This document shows, in pieces, positions 17,081-24,148 of a DNA stretch of 64,000 nt. The stretch comes from Rhodothermus bifroesti (GTDB taxonomy: Bacteria > Bacteroidota > Rhodothermia > Rhodothermales > Rhodothermaceae). A program made the position numbers and the translations under genes. The notes below the pieces were generated by a model. It was given only the letters and a program-made list of their open reading frames with translations. It was not told where the DNA came from and made no database searches. Position 1 is the first letter of the stretch, and every line of letters starts with the position of its first letter. Location: positions 727,001 to 791,000 of the forward strand of contig NZ_JAGKTL010000001.1 in NCBI RefSeq assembly GCF_017908595.1, given 5' to 3'.

Positions 17081-17629
17081 ATGCGGATCATTGCCGGACG
17101 CTTCCGCCGCAAAAGTCTGCGGGCGCCTAAAGGGCACCTGACGCGCCCTACGACCGATCGTACGCGCGAGTCGCTTTTTCATTTGGTGGAAAGCCGCATG
17201 GAGCTCGAGGGTGCCGACGTGCTGGATTTGTTTGCTGGCACAGGAGCTCTGGGCTTAGAGGCCATCAGCCGAGGTGCTGTTGCGGTAACGTTTGTGGAGT
17301 TGCAAGGGCCGGTGCTAGCCTACGCTCGGGAAAATGCCCGTGCTCTAGGCGTGGAGGATCACTGCGTTTTTCTCAGGGCGGATGCTGTAGCGTACTTGCG
17401 TCGCTATAGCGGCCCGCCTTTTGACCTGATTTTGGCTGACCCTCCCTACGATCTGCCTGAGCTGCCGCAACTACCTGAGCTGGCTTTGCCCCATGTAAAA
17501 CCTCATGGGTTGTTTGTCTTAGAGCATGACAAAAGGCATCGCTTTGAGGGGCATCCTTATTTAGATACCAGCAGAGCTTATGGCCGCACGATCGTTTCGG
17601 TGTTTCGTCCGCAAGCCATCCCACGTTGA
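17081..17629 (+). CDS. rsmD: 16S rRNA (guanine(966)-N2)-methyltransferase RsmD
   Basis: RsmD methylates G966 in helix 31 of 16S rRNA. The 182-aa protein starts MRIIAGRFRRKSLRAP and has RPTTDRTRESLFH, the SAM motif LDLFAGTGALGLEAISRGA and the N6/N2-methylase motif ILADPPYDLP. All match the family, and length is normal. It lies 11 bp after the DUF3822-like gene. The coaD ATG follows its stop by a few bases. Confidence 0.94.
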   Translation: MRIIAGRFRRKSLRAPKGHLTRPTTDRTRESLFHLVESRMELEGADVLDLFAGTGALGLEAISRGAVAVTFVELQGPVLAYARENARALGVEDHCVFLRADAVAYLRRYSGPPFDLILADPPYDLPELPQLPELALPHVKPHGLFVLEHDKRHRFEGHPYLDTSRAYGRTIVSVFRPQAIPR

Positions 17630-17634
17630 CTTCC

Positions 17635-18123
17635 ATGTCTACCCGATTGGCCCTCTATCCCGGGACGTTTGATCCGTTCACCTATGGTCACCTAGACATT
17701 GTAGAGCGAGCGCTGCGCATTTTTGACCGGGTTGAGGTAACCGTGGCGGTCAACGTGGGCAAGTCGCCCCTGTTTACCATAGAGGAGCGCTGTGAACTCA
17801 TCCGTCAGTGCACAGCTCACCTGGAGCGTGTCGAGGTGGTTGCCTTTGAAGGGCTGCTGGTAGATCATGCACGTGCCCGGGGGGCAACAGCACTGGTTCG
17901 GGGCTTGCGGCAGGTCAGTGACTTCGAGTACGAATTTCGCATGGCTTTTGCTAACCGTCGTCTTTATCCTGAACTGGAGACGGTTTTTTTAATGACCTCA
18001 GAAGCCTATGCAATGATTAGCTCTTCGATTGTGCGCGAGGTGCACCGTTGGGGTGGGGACGTAAGCCTGTTTGTGCCGCCGCCTGTTGTTGAAGCGCTCC
18101 GGAAGAAACGCCTAGCCCATTGA
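17635..18123 (+). CDS. coaD: phosphopantetheine adenylyltransferase CoaD
   Basis: CoaD transfers AMP from ATP to 4'-phosphopantetheine, the penultimate step of coenzyme A synthesis. The sequence shows ALYPGTFDPFTYGHLDIVERA (nucleotidyl-transferase TxGH motif), LVRGLRQVSDFEYEFRMAFANRRL and AMISSSIVREVHRWGGDVS (the ISSxxVR motif). The chosen ATG at 17635 gives 162 aa, the family norm. A TTG three codons upstream overlaps the rsmD stop and is less likely. rsmD-coaD adjacency is common across bacteria. Confidence 0.94.
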   Translation: MSTRLALYPGTFDPFTYGHLDIVERALRIFDRVEVTVAVNVGKSPLFTIEERCELIRQCTAHLERVEVVAFEGLLVDHARARGATALVRGLRQVSDFEYEFRMAFANRRLYPELETVFLMTSEAYAMISSSIVREVHRWGGDVSLFVPPPVVEALRKKRLAH

Positions 18124-18150
18124 AGCCGAAGCGCTGGTGATCTAACTTTC

Positions 18151-18180
18151 TTTTGTGTCGTTAAAGCGGGCAATCCTTTG
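18151..18180 (+). promoter_or_regulatory. weak candidate promoter before the aminotransferase
   Basis: TTTTG (18151-18155) and ATCCTTTG (18173-18180), spaced 17 bp, partly resemble the Bacteroidota promoter pattern. The ATG follows 17 bases later. The -7 box matches only the TTTG half well. Confidence 0.25.
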
Positions 18181-18197
18181 TTTCATCTGAGTAAGCT

Positions 18198-19406
18198 ATG
18201 GCTGTGCAGGTCGAAGTTTTTAATCCCCGGGTAATGGCCATGCAGCCTTCGGCGACGCTGGCCATGAGTGCCCGAGCCAAACAGTTGCGCCGGGAAGGCA
18301 AGCCGGTGATCAGTTTGAGTGCGGGAGAGCCAGACTTCCGTACGCCGGCACCGATTGCCGAGGCTGCTATTGCAGCTATCCGCGAAGGGTTTACGCGTTA
18401 CACGGAAAATGCCGGCATGCTGGAGCTGCGGCAAGCCATCAGCCGCAAGCTTGCCGAAGAGAACGGTCTAGAGTACGCTCCAGAGCAAATTCTGTGCACC
18501 AATGGCGCCAAGCAGGCCGTGGCCATGGCCATCGAGGTGCTTTGCCGTCCGGGCGACGAAGTACTCATCCCAGCCCCTTACTGGGTGAGCTATCCTGAAA
18601 TGGTACGTTTAGCGGGCGCAGAACCGGTAATCCTGTCCACCTCGGTGGAAACCGGTTATCGAATCACGCCGGAAGCGCTCGAAGCAGCCATTACGGAACG
18701 CACGCGTCTGCTTATTTTGTGCTCGCCTTCGAATCCGACCGGCACGGTCTACACCCCTGAGGAACTGGAAGCCTTAGCGGAGGTGCTGCGGCGGCACGAA
18801 CATGTTTACGTGCTTTCGGACGAAATTTACGAGTACATTGTGTTTGATGCTGAGCATGTATCGTTTGCCCGCTTGCCTGGCATGAAGGAGCGGACGATCA
18901 CGGTGAATGGCTTTTCTAAGAGCTTTGCCATGACCGGATGGCGTTTGGGCTATTTGGCTGCCGAGTTGCCGATTGTCAAGGCTGCTGCTAAAGTACAGAG
19001 CCAGTTTACTTCGGCGCCGTGCAGCATCTCTCAGAAAGCTGGTCTGGCGGCACTCCAAATGGACAAAGGCCCGATTCAGGAAATGGTAGCCGCTTTTCGC
19101 CAGCGCCGTGATTTTCTGCTGCAGCAGCTGGGCAGTATGGAGGGTATTACATGCCCTAAGCCTGAAGGGGCTTTCTACCTGTTCCCACAAGTTTCGGCCT
19201 TCTATGGACGGCGCACGCCTGAAGGTCAGGCCATTACCGATAGCGAGTCGCTATGCATGTATCTGCTGGAGCAGTGCCACGTGGCCTTAGTGCCTGGCCA
19301 GGCGTTTGGCGACCCGAACGGAGTGCGCATTTCCTACGCCGCTTCGATGGAAGACTTGGCCGAAGCCATGCGCCGCATCGAAGCTGGCCTGAAGGCCCTG
19401 CACTAA
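18198..19406 (+). CDS. aspartate aminotransferase, class I (subgroup Ib)
   Basis: This PLP-dependent enzyme of 402 aa interconverts aspartate/2-oxoglutarate and oxaloacetate/glutamate. It shows LSAGEPDFRTPAPIAEAA and FTRYTENAGMLELRQAI at the N-terminus, CTNGAKQAVAMA (phosphate contact), APYWVSYPEM, LCSPSNPTGTVY (Asn binding the cofactor), LSDEIYEYIVF (Asp and Tyr) and NGFSKSFAMTGWRLGY with the Schiff-base lysine near 239. The pattern is that of thermophile-type subgroup Ib enzymes, which sometimes also accept prephenate. It follows coaD after a 74-bp gap and is probably its own unit. Confidence 0.92.
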   Translation: MAVQVEVFNPRVMAMQPSATLAMSARAKQLRREGKPVISLSAGEPDFRTPAPIAEAAIAAIREGFTRYTENAGMLELRQAISRKLAEENGLEYAPEQILCTNGAKQAVAMAIEVLCRPGDEVLIPAPYWVSYPEMVRLAGAEPVILSTSVETGYRITPEALEAAITERTRLLILCSPSNPTGTVYTPEELEALAEVLRRHEHVYVLSDEIYEYIVFDAEHVSFARLPGMKERTITVNGFSKSFAMTGWRLGYLAAELPIVKAAAKVQSQFTSAPCSISQKAGLAALQMDKGPIQEMVAAFRQRRDFLLQQLGSMEGITCPKPEGAFYLFPQVSAFYGRRTPEGQAITDSESLCMYLLEQCHVALVPGQAFGDPNGVRISYAASMEDLAEAMRRIEAGLKALH

Positions 19407-19421
19407 GCCTGCACGTAACCG

Positions 19422-20615
19422 TTGGAATCCAAACCCCTTACGCAGCAGAGCGAAGCCTTTACCCCTCAGCCGCACCGACCCCAACGGCTGTGGCTGCATC
19501 TGTTGCTCTTTTTTTTAACCCTTCTTTCGACGACCCTGACGTGGCCCGAGTGGGCGGGGCGGTGGCTCCTTTACGAACACGTAGGCTATAGCGCGCTCCT
19601 AAGCGATGGCCTGCGTTTTAGCGTGCCGCTGCTTTTAATTCTAACGGTGCACGAACTGGGTCACTACCTAGCGGCGCGTCGTCACCAGATCGATGCCACC
19701 TTGCCTTACTACATTCCTTTCCCCTTCAACGGGATCGGCACCTTTGGAGCTGTAATTCGCATCCGGGAACCGATTCCTGATACCCGTACGCTGTTTGACA
19801 TTGGTGTGGCTGGTCCACTCGCCGGCTTTGTGGTAGCCGTACTGGTGCTGCTTTATGCATTGATCACGCTGCCACCGCCTACGTATTTGCTCGATGTACC
19901 AGGCCACGAAGCCTTAAAGGCTTATATTCAAGCACATGGACGTTTCCCCGTGGCTCCTTTACCCTCTGACGATCCCACCAGTACCACGCTGGTGCTAGGC
20001 CCTACGCTGCTTTTCGACACGCTGGCACGCTTGTTCCCCAATGTGCCTCCCATGTACGAGCTGTACCACTATCCCACGCTGTTTGCTGCCTGGCTGGGGT
20101 TGTTCTTTACCGCACTTAATTTGCTGCCGGTCGGTCAGCTCGACGGTGGCCATGTGCTTTATGCTCTTTTTGGATCCCTTTGGCATCGACGTCTTGCGCG
20201 AGCCTTTATGGTGCTTCTGCTCGCTTCAGCTACCATCGGCTTTGCCCTGGAAATGCTGCCCGCACTGTTGGCCGAGGGTATCTGGTGGCTAGAGCCAGCT
20301 GCCTGGTTTGGCTTAGCCTTCACGCTTTACCTGTATCTTCATCGGCTTTTTGCAGGAGATCATCGCTGGATTGCACCGCTGTTGCTAGGACTAATGATTT
20401 TGGCGGCTTTAGCACCGCGTTGGGCAGAGCTTATTGGCTGGCTAGGACACAGCGGCTGGTTTCTCTGGGGCTTACTCATTTTATACCTGATCCGCGTGGA
20501 TCATCCCCCGGTTTGGTTTGTGCAGCCCCTTACGCGCGCGCGACGCGTGCTAGGTTGGATAGCTATTGCTATTTTTGTACTTTGCTTTAGCATTCGACCG
20601 CTGCATCTACTTTAA
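19422..20615 (+). CDS. site-2 protease-family (M50) membrane metallopeptidase
   Basis: This 397-aa integral membrane protein has about eight helices. The zinc site is VHELGHYLAARR near residue 75, and the second site motif LNLLPVGQLDGGHVLYALFG lies near 235-254; both are typical of bacterial M50/S2P peptidases of the thermophile type (PYYIPFPFNGIGTFGAVIRI). Such proteases cut membrane-embedded substrates, often anti-sigma factors. No ATG precedes the first helix: the frame opens with TTG at 19422 just after an in-frame stop, so a TTG start is the most likely reading. A weak hairpin (GTGCG/CGCAC, 20620-20635) follows the stop. Confidence 0.88.
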   Translation: MESKPLTQQSEAFTPQPHRPQRLWLHLLLFFLTLLSTTLTWPEWAGRWLLYEHVGYSALLSDGLRFSVPLLLILTVHELGHYLAARRHQIDATLPYYIPFPFNGIGTFGAVIRIREPIPDTRTLFDIGVAGPLAGFVVAVLVLLYALITLPPPTYLLDVPGHEALKAYIQAHGRFPVAPLPSDDPTSTTLVLGPTLLFDTLARLFPNVPPMYELYHYPTLFAAWLGLFFTALNLLPVGQLDGGHVLYALFGSLWHRRLARAFMVLLLASATIGFALEMLPALLAEGIWWLEPAAWFGLAFTLYLYLHRLFAGDHRWIAPLLLGLMILAALAPRWAELIGWLGHSGWFLWGLLILYLIRVDHPPVWFVQPLTRARRVLGWIAIAIFVLCFSIRPLHLL

Positions 20616-20718
20616 AAGGGTGCGGTAAAGCGCACGATTTACTATTAATTTCTGCTAGTGCCCATGCGATAGTGATACAAAACGCGCACAATTACGCAAA
20701 TGAATCGTTATGGGGTGC

Positions 20719-21528
20719 ATGGGGCGCCTAGTGTGGATCATGGGCCTAGCAGGCAGCTTGCTTTGGGGTTGCGATACGCTGCCGGGAGCTCCCTCGCTTG
20801 AGGGAAGGCCGCCGGTGGTTTCCAATTTGAGCTTTTCGCCCGATTCGGTGGATGTGGCCGCGTTGCCGCCCGATCAGGTCCAGGGAGAGGTCGCCTTGGT
20901 GCCACTTTCGATAGCCGTTACGGCGCGCGATCCCGATGGCTCTGTTGAACAGGTCGCGTTTGTGGTACGGGCTCCCTTGCAAGCGACGGAGCCGGTGGCT
21001 ACAGGGACGTTGCGGGCTATAGGCGAGGATCGCTACGCCGGAGAAATAACCCTACAGCTTCAGCGGGCCCACGTTGGCCCCTATACCGTGCTCGTCTATG
21101 CTGTAGACAACGAGCAGCGCCTAAGCAACCAAGTTCGTGGAATTTTGTGGTTTTGGGCAGCAGGAGGGCCCCCGGTGATCGAAGAAGTCCTGGTACCTGA
21201 CACGTTACGTCGTCCCCCGCATGGAGCTCCTCCCGTTACCTTCCGCGTTGTGGCGCGGGTGTCTGACCCCGACGGCCTGGCAAACATCTTGCGCGTGGAG
21301 CTGCGTGTTGCCGGTGGAGCGCCTATTTTGCTCTGTGACGATGGAGGAAAAAGCAGTTGCGGCGGGGTTCCGAGCAGTGGCGACGAGGTGGCCGGCGACG
21401 GACGCTTCACCATAACGCTTGCTTTGTCCAGCGACAACGCACCGGGCGTTTATCCCTTCGTCTTTCAAGCCATAGACCGAACTGGACTGACCAGCGAGGA
21501 GGTGCGTCGTGATGTGGTGGTGGAATAA
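20719..21528 (+). CDS. lipoprotein with two Ig/FN3-like domains
   Basis: This is an exported lipoprotein with lipobox LLWGC (Cys about residue 18-21 depending on the start). The mature part of about 250 aa holds two similar beta domains, each centred on a DPDG turn: ITARDPDG-like AVTARDPDGSVEQVAFVV and VVARVSDPDGLANILRVEL. The ends FQAIDRTGLTSEEV and VYAVDNEQRLSNQV are equivalent Ig/cadherin-like strands. No enzyme motif is seen. ATG codons at 20710 and 20719 are both possible. The 3' end overlaps the next gene by about 17-20 bp and carries its ribosome site, so the two are translationally coupled. It resembles the partial lipoprotein at 63319. Confidence 0.72.
   Translation: MGRLVWIMGLAGSLLWGCDTLPGAPSLEGRPPVVSNLSFSPDSVDVAALPPDQVQGEVALVPLSIAVTARDPDGSVEQVAFVVRAPLQATEPVATGTLRAIGEDRYAGEITLQLQRAHVGPYTVLVYAVDNEQRLSNQVRGILWFWAAGGPPVIEEVLVPDTLRRPPHGAPPVTFRVVARVSDPDGLANILRVELRVAGGAPILLCDDGGKSSCGGVPSSGDEVAGDGRFTITLALSSDNAPGVYPFVFQAIDRTGLTSEEVRRDVVVE
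21496..21504 (+). promoter_or_regulatory. strong ribosome site inside the upstream gene
   Basis: GAGGAGGTG is a near-perfect Shine-Dalgarno site 7-8 bases before the ATG at 21512. It lies within the last codons of the lipoprotein gene, in a genome where many starts lack such sites. It favours ATG 21512 (or GTG 21509) as the start of the propeller protein. Confidence 0.6.
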
Positions 21529-23095
21529 ACAAATCTGCTGGGCCGCCTTGCTTAGTCTGCTGCCGCTGCTTCCGCTCTGGGCCCAACCCAAAACCGACTG
21601 GATGCACCGCGTTGCCACGCTGCTTCCCGTTCCGGGTATCGCCGACAACTTTGTCAGCAACTTGGCTGCCCGGGGAGATTCGCTCTGGATTGGTCCGCGT
21701 TTGGACCTTACCTTTGATGGCGGCCAGACCTGGTACCGCGCCAATGTCGACTCCATTACGCAGGGGCGCGGCCGTGTTTATGCGTTGCTGGTCATTGGCG
21801 ACACGGTTTGGGCAAGCCTAGGCACACGCTATTTGGCCGACTTAAATGGCGATGGCATCGACGATGACGTCTTTGAGGCCGTCGGCCTGGTCGTCTCGAC
21901 CGATGGTGGTCAAAGCTGGAGCTTCCGCTTTCCGCCCCTGGATGCGCCTGCCGACACTGTGATCCTCTATGGCAGCTCCCGCCTTCCCGCTATACCCATC
22001 GTTTCTCCACAGCTGACAACAACTTTTGATTTGGCTTATGATCGGCTTAGGCATCGACTTTGGGTAGCTAGCTGGTATGGAGGGTTGCGCTATTCCGACG
22101 ACTGGGGTCGCAGCTGGCATCGTGCCGTCTTGCCTCCCGATACGCTTGATGCTCTGCGCCCCGAACGGTCTTACTTTTTCCGCGTTGGGCCGCCTACCAG
22201 TGCACAAGATCGCTATGACAACTATTTCGCTTTTGCTGTGCACGTGGATGGTGCAGGAGCGGTCTGGGCTGGGACAGCTGGGGGCATTAACCGCTCTGAA
22301 GATGGAGGTCTGAGCTGGGACCGGTTTGCCAACGAAGGCTATCCGAACGCCCCAACGGGCAATTGGATTGTGGCGATTGCAGAACAAGTGCGGCCAAACG
22401 GTCAGCACGTGTTGTGGTTTGCCACGCGTCCGGCAGGACGCACGCCGGGCGAGACGTTTGGTATCACGCGTACGGCCGATGGCGGTCGCACTTTTGAGCA
22501 AGTGCTGCTTGGGGAGCGGATCAACGACTTTGCTTTTCGGGGCGATACGGTTTACGCCGCCGGTGACAACGGCCTGTTTGTCTCAACCGACCAGGGCCGC
22601 ACGTGGCAGACGATCCGGGATTTCTACGATCCTACTTCACGTCGCGTGCTGCGGCCCGACGTGCGTGTTCTTGCTGTGGCCACTACGCGCAGGCATCTGT
22701 GGATTGGAACGTCTGACGGGCTGCTGCGCAGCGACGATGGCGGCCGCACTTGGCGCCTGTTCCGGGCTGAGGTTCCTGTGAAGCCTACAACCCCCTCACC
22801 CCAAGTTCCCCGTGTGGATACCTATGCCTATCCCAATCCATTTTCGCCTATGCTGGATGCATTTGTGCGCATCCGTTACGATCTGGCGCAGCCTGCCTCG
22901 GTACGCGTGCACGTGTTTGACTTTGGCCTGCAGCGCGTGCGTACCCTCTTTGAAGGGATGCAAGAAGCCGGGGCACACGAGGTGATTTGGGACGGGCTTG
23001 ACGCGCGTGGCGTGCGCGTGGCCAACGGGGTCTATTTCTATGCCGTAGAGACAGATGCAGCCACCTATTGGGGTAAAATTCTGGTGATCGAATGA
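21512..23095 (+). CDS. secreted BNR-type propeller with C-terminal FlgD-like/T9SS-type tail
   Basis: This exported protein of about 527 aa has a signal peptide (LLSLLPLLPLWAQ). Several sialidase/BNR-type Asp-box repeats form a beta-propeller: LTFDGGQTWYR, VSTDGGQSWSF, YSDDWGRSWHR, RSEDGGLSWDR, RTADGGRTFEQ, VSTDQGRTWQT and RSDDGGRTWRL. The last 85 residues are a FlgD-like Ig/T9SS-type tail: YPNPFSPMLDAFVRIRYDL, VRVHVFDFGLQRVRTL, HEVIWDGLDARGVRVANGVYFY. Catalytic sialidase residues are not apparent, so a binding or structural role is likely. It is coupled at both ends: overlap with the lipoprotein, and ATGA with the PorV-like gene. Confidence 0.82.
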   Translation: MWWWNKQICWAALLSLLPLLPLWAQPKTDWMHRVATLLPVPGIADNFVSNLAARGDSLWIGPRLDLTFDGGQTWYRANVDSITQGRGRVYALLVIGDTVWASLGTRYLADLNGDGIDDDVFEAVGLVVSTDGGQSWSFRFPPLDAPADTVILYGSSRLPAIPIVSPQLTTTFDLAYDRLRHRLWVASWYGGLRYSDDWGRSWHRAVLPPDTLDALRPERSYFFRVGPPTSAQDRYDNYFAFAVHVDGAGAVWAGTAGGINRSEDGGLSWDRFANEGYPNAPTGNWIVAIAEQVRPNGQHVLWFATRPAGRTPGETFGITRTADGGRTFEQVLLGERINDFAFRGDTVYAAGDNGLFVSTDQGRTWQTIRDFYDPTSRRVLRPDVRVLAVATTRRHLWIGTSDGLLRSDDGGRTWRLFRAEVPVKPTTPSPQVPRVDTYAYPNPFSPMLDAFVRIRYDLAQPASVRVHVFDFGLQRVRTLFEGMQEAGAHEVIWDGLDARGVRVANGVYFYAVETDAATYWGKILVIE

Positions 23096-24111
23096 AACAC
23101 CTCGTCATTGGGGTAATGCTGGGGCTTAGCGCTGGCGCGCTTCAGGCGCAAGAAGCCGGTATGTTTGCTCGGCTTGCGCTGGATGCGCGTGCCCTGGCGC
23201 TTGGGCAAGCCCTAGTGGCCGACGTTGAAGGTGCCTCGGCCTACTACAATCCTGCCCTTGCGGCCTTTACTAGGCGGCCTACGCTGGGGTTGAGTGCGGC
23301 GCTTATGGCGCTCGATCGGGAGCTGCAAAGCGTGCACCTGGCTGCAAAGATGCCGCCACAGGCCGGTATTGCCGCTATCCTGCGCCATGGAGGGGTGCGC
23401 AATATCGACGGCCGCGATGCCAGTGGCTACCATACACAAACCTACAGCACCGACGAATACACCCTGCTTGTCGCGTTCGGAACGCAGGTGCATGAACATT
23501 GGCTAATGGGTATCGGATTGCAGTTCTATCGCACCGATTTGTTCGAAGGACTAAAGCCAGTTCAAAGCATTGGCCTGGATTTGGGGATAATCTACCGTGC
23601 TACGGAAACGCTGCATCTGGGGCTGGTTATCGATGATCTATTGGCCCGCTATACCTGGAATTCGTCCACGCTTTACGGGCCTCAGCAAGGCAGCACTACG
23701 TCGGATCGTTTCCCAGTGCGCCTACGGCTAGGGGCCTCTTGGTTAGGGATGGCAGGTCGGCTTCGGGTGCTTGCGGAGTACGAAACAGCCTTTGCCTCAG
23801 TCGAAGTGCGGCAGCGGGCGGTTCGCCTTGTGGGGGATGTGCCGCGAGAAGGGCTGGTTTCCGAGCGCCGATGGGCGCGTAGCGGGCAACTCCGTACAGG
23901 TGCGACGTACCGGCTGACCGAAGCCTTTCAGGTGCAAGGGGGGCTTGACCGCATCGGTCGGTTGCCAGAGGCCGGGGGGTGGCAACCCGCTTTGGGCTTC
24001 GCACTGAGCTCTCAGTTGGGCAACTTGCCTTTTCAGGCTAGCTATGCCGTGCAACTTGAGCGCTACGGCCTGCCTCCGCTGCATATGCTTTCGATGCAGG
24101 TGTTTTTTTAA
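23092..24111 (+). CDS. PorV/PorQ-like outer-membrane barrel protein
   Basis: The 339-aa protein has a signal peptide (VMLGLSAGALQAQ). It then has ARLALDARALALGQALVADVEGASAYYNPALAAF, the hallmark N-terminus of the PorV/PorQ and UPF0164 family: a 14-stranded FadL-like barrel with an 'A-x-YYNPA' motif. The rest alternates strand-like segments and ends in MLSMQVFF, an aromatic C-terminus. In T9SS organisms PorV shuttles cargo from the translocon to the attachment complex, whereas paralogues have unknown roles. Its ATG overlaps the stop of the FlgD-tail propeller gene, which suggests it serves that cargo. That last point is inference. Confidence 0.78.
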   Translation: MKHLVIGVMLGLSAGALQAQEAGMFARLALDARALALGQALVADVEGASAYYNPALAAFTRRPTLGLSAALMALDRELQSVHLAAKMPPQAGIAAILRHGGVRNIDGRDASGYHTQTYSTDEYTLLVAFGTQVHEHWLMGIGLQFYRTDLFEGLKPVQSIGLDLGIIYRATETLHLGLVIDDLLARYTWNSSTLYGPQQGSTTSDRFPVRLRLGASWLGMAGRLRVLAEYETAFASVEVRQRAVRLVGDVPREGLVSERRWARSGQLRTGATYRLTEAFQVQGGLDRIGRLPEAGGWQPALGFALSSQLGNLPFQASYAVQLERYGLPPLHMLSMQVFF

Positions 24112-24148
24112 GCTGCTCGTCAACTGTGCTTACAACCGAGCACCCCAA

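Noticed and set aside
21205-22501. Two long minus-strand open frames opposite the lipoprotein and propeller genes
   Set aside because: They are antisense to clear coding frames with domain motifs; translations are low-complexity and lack known features.
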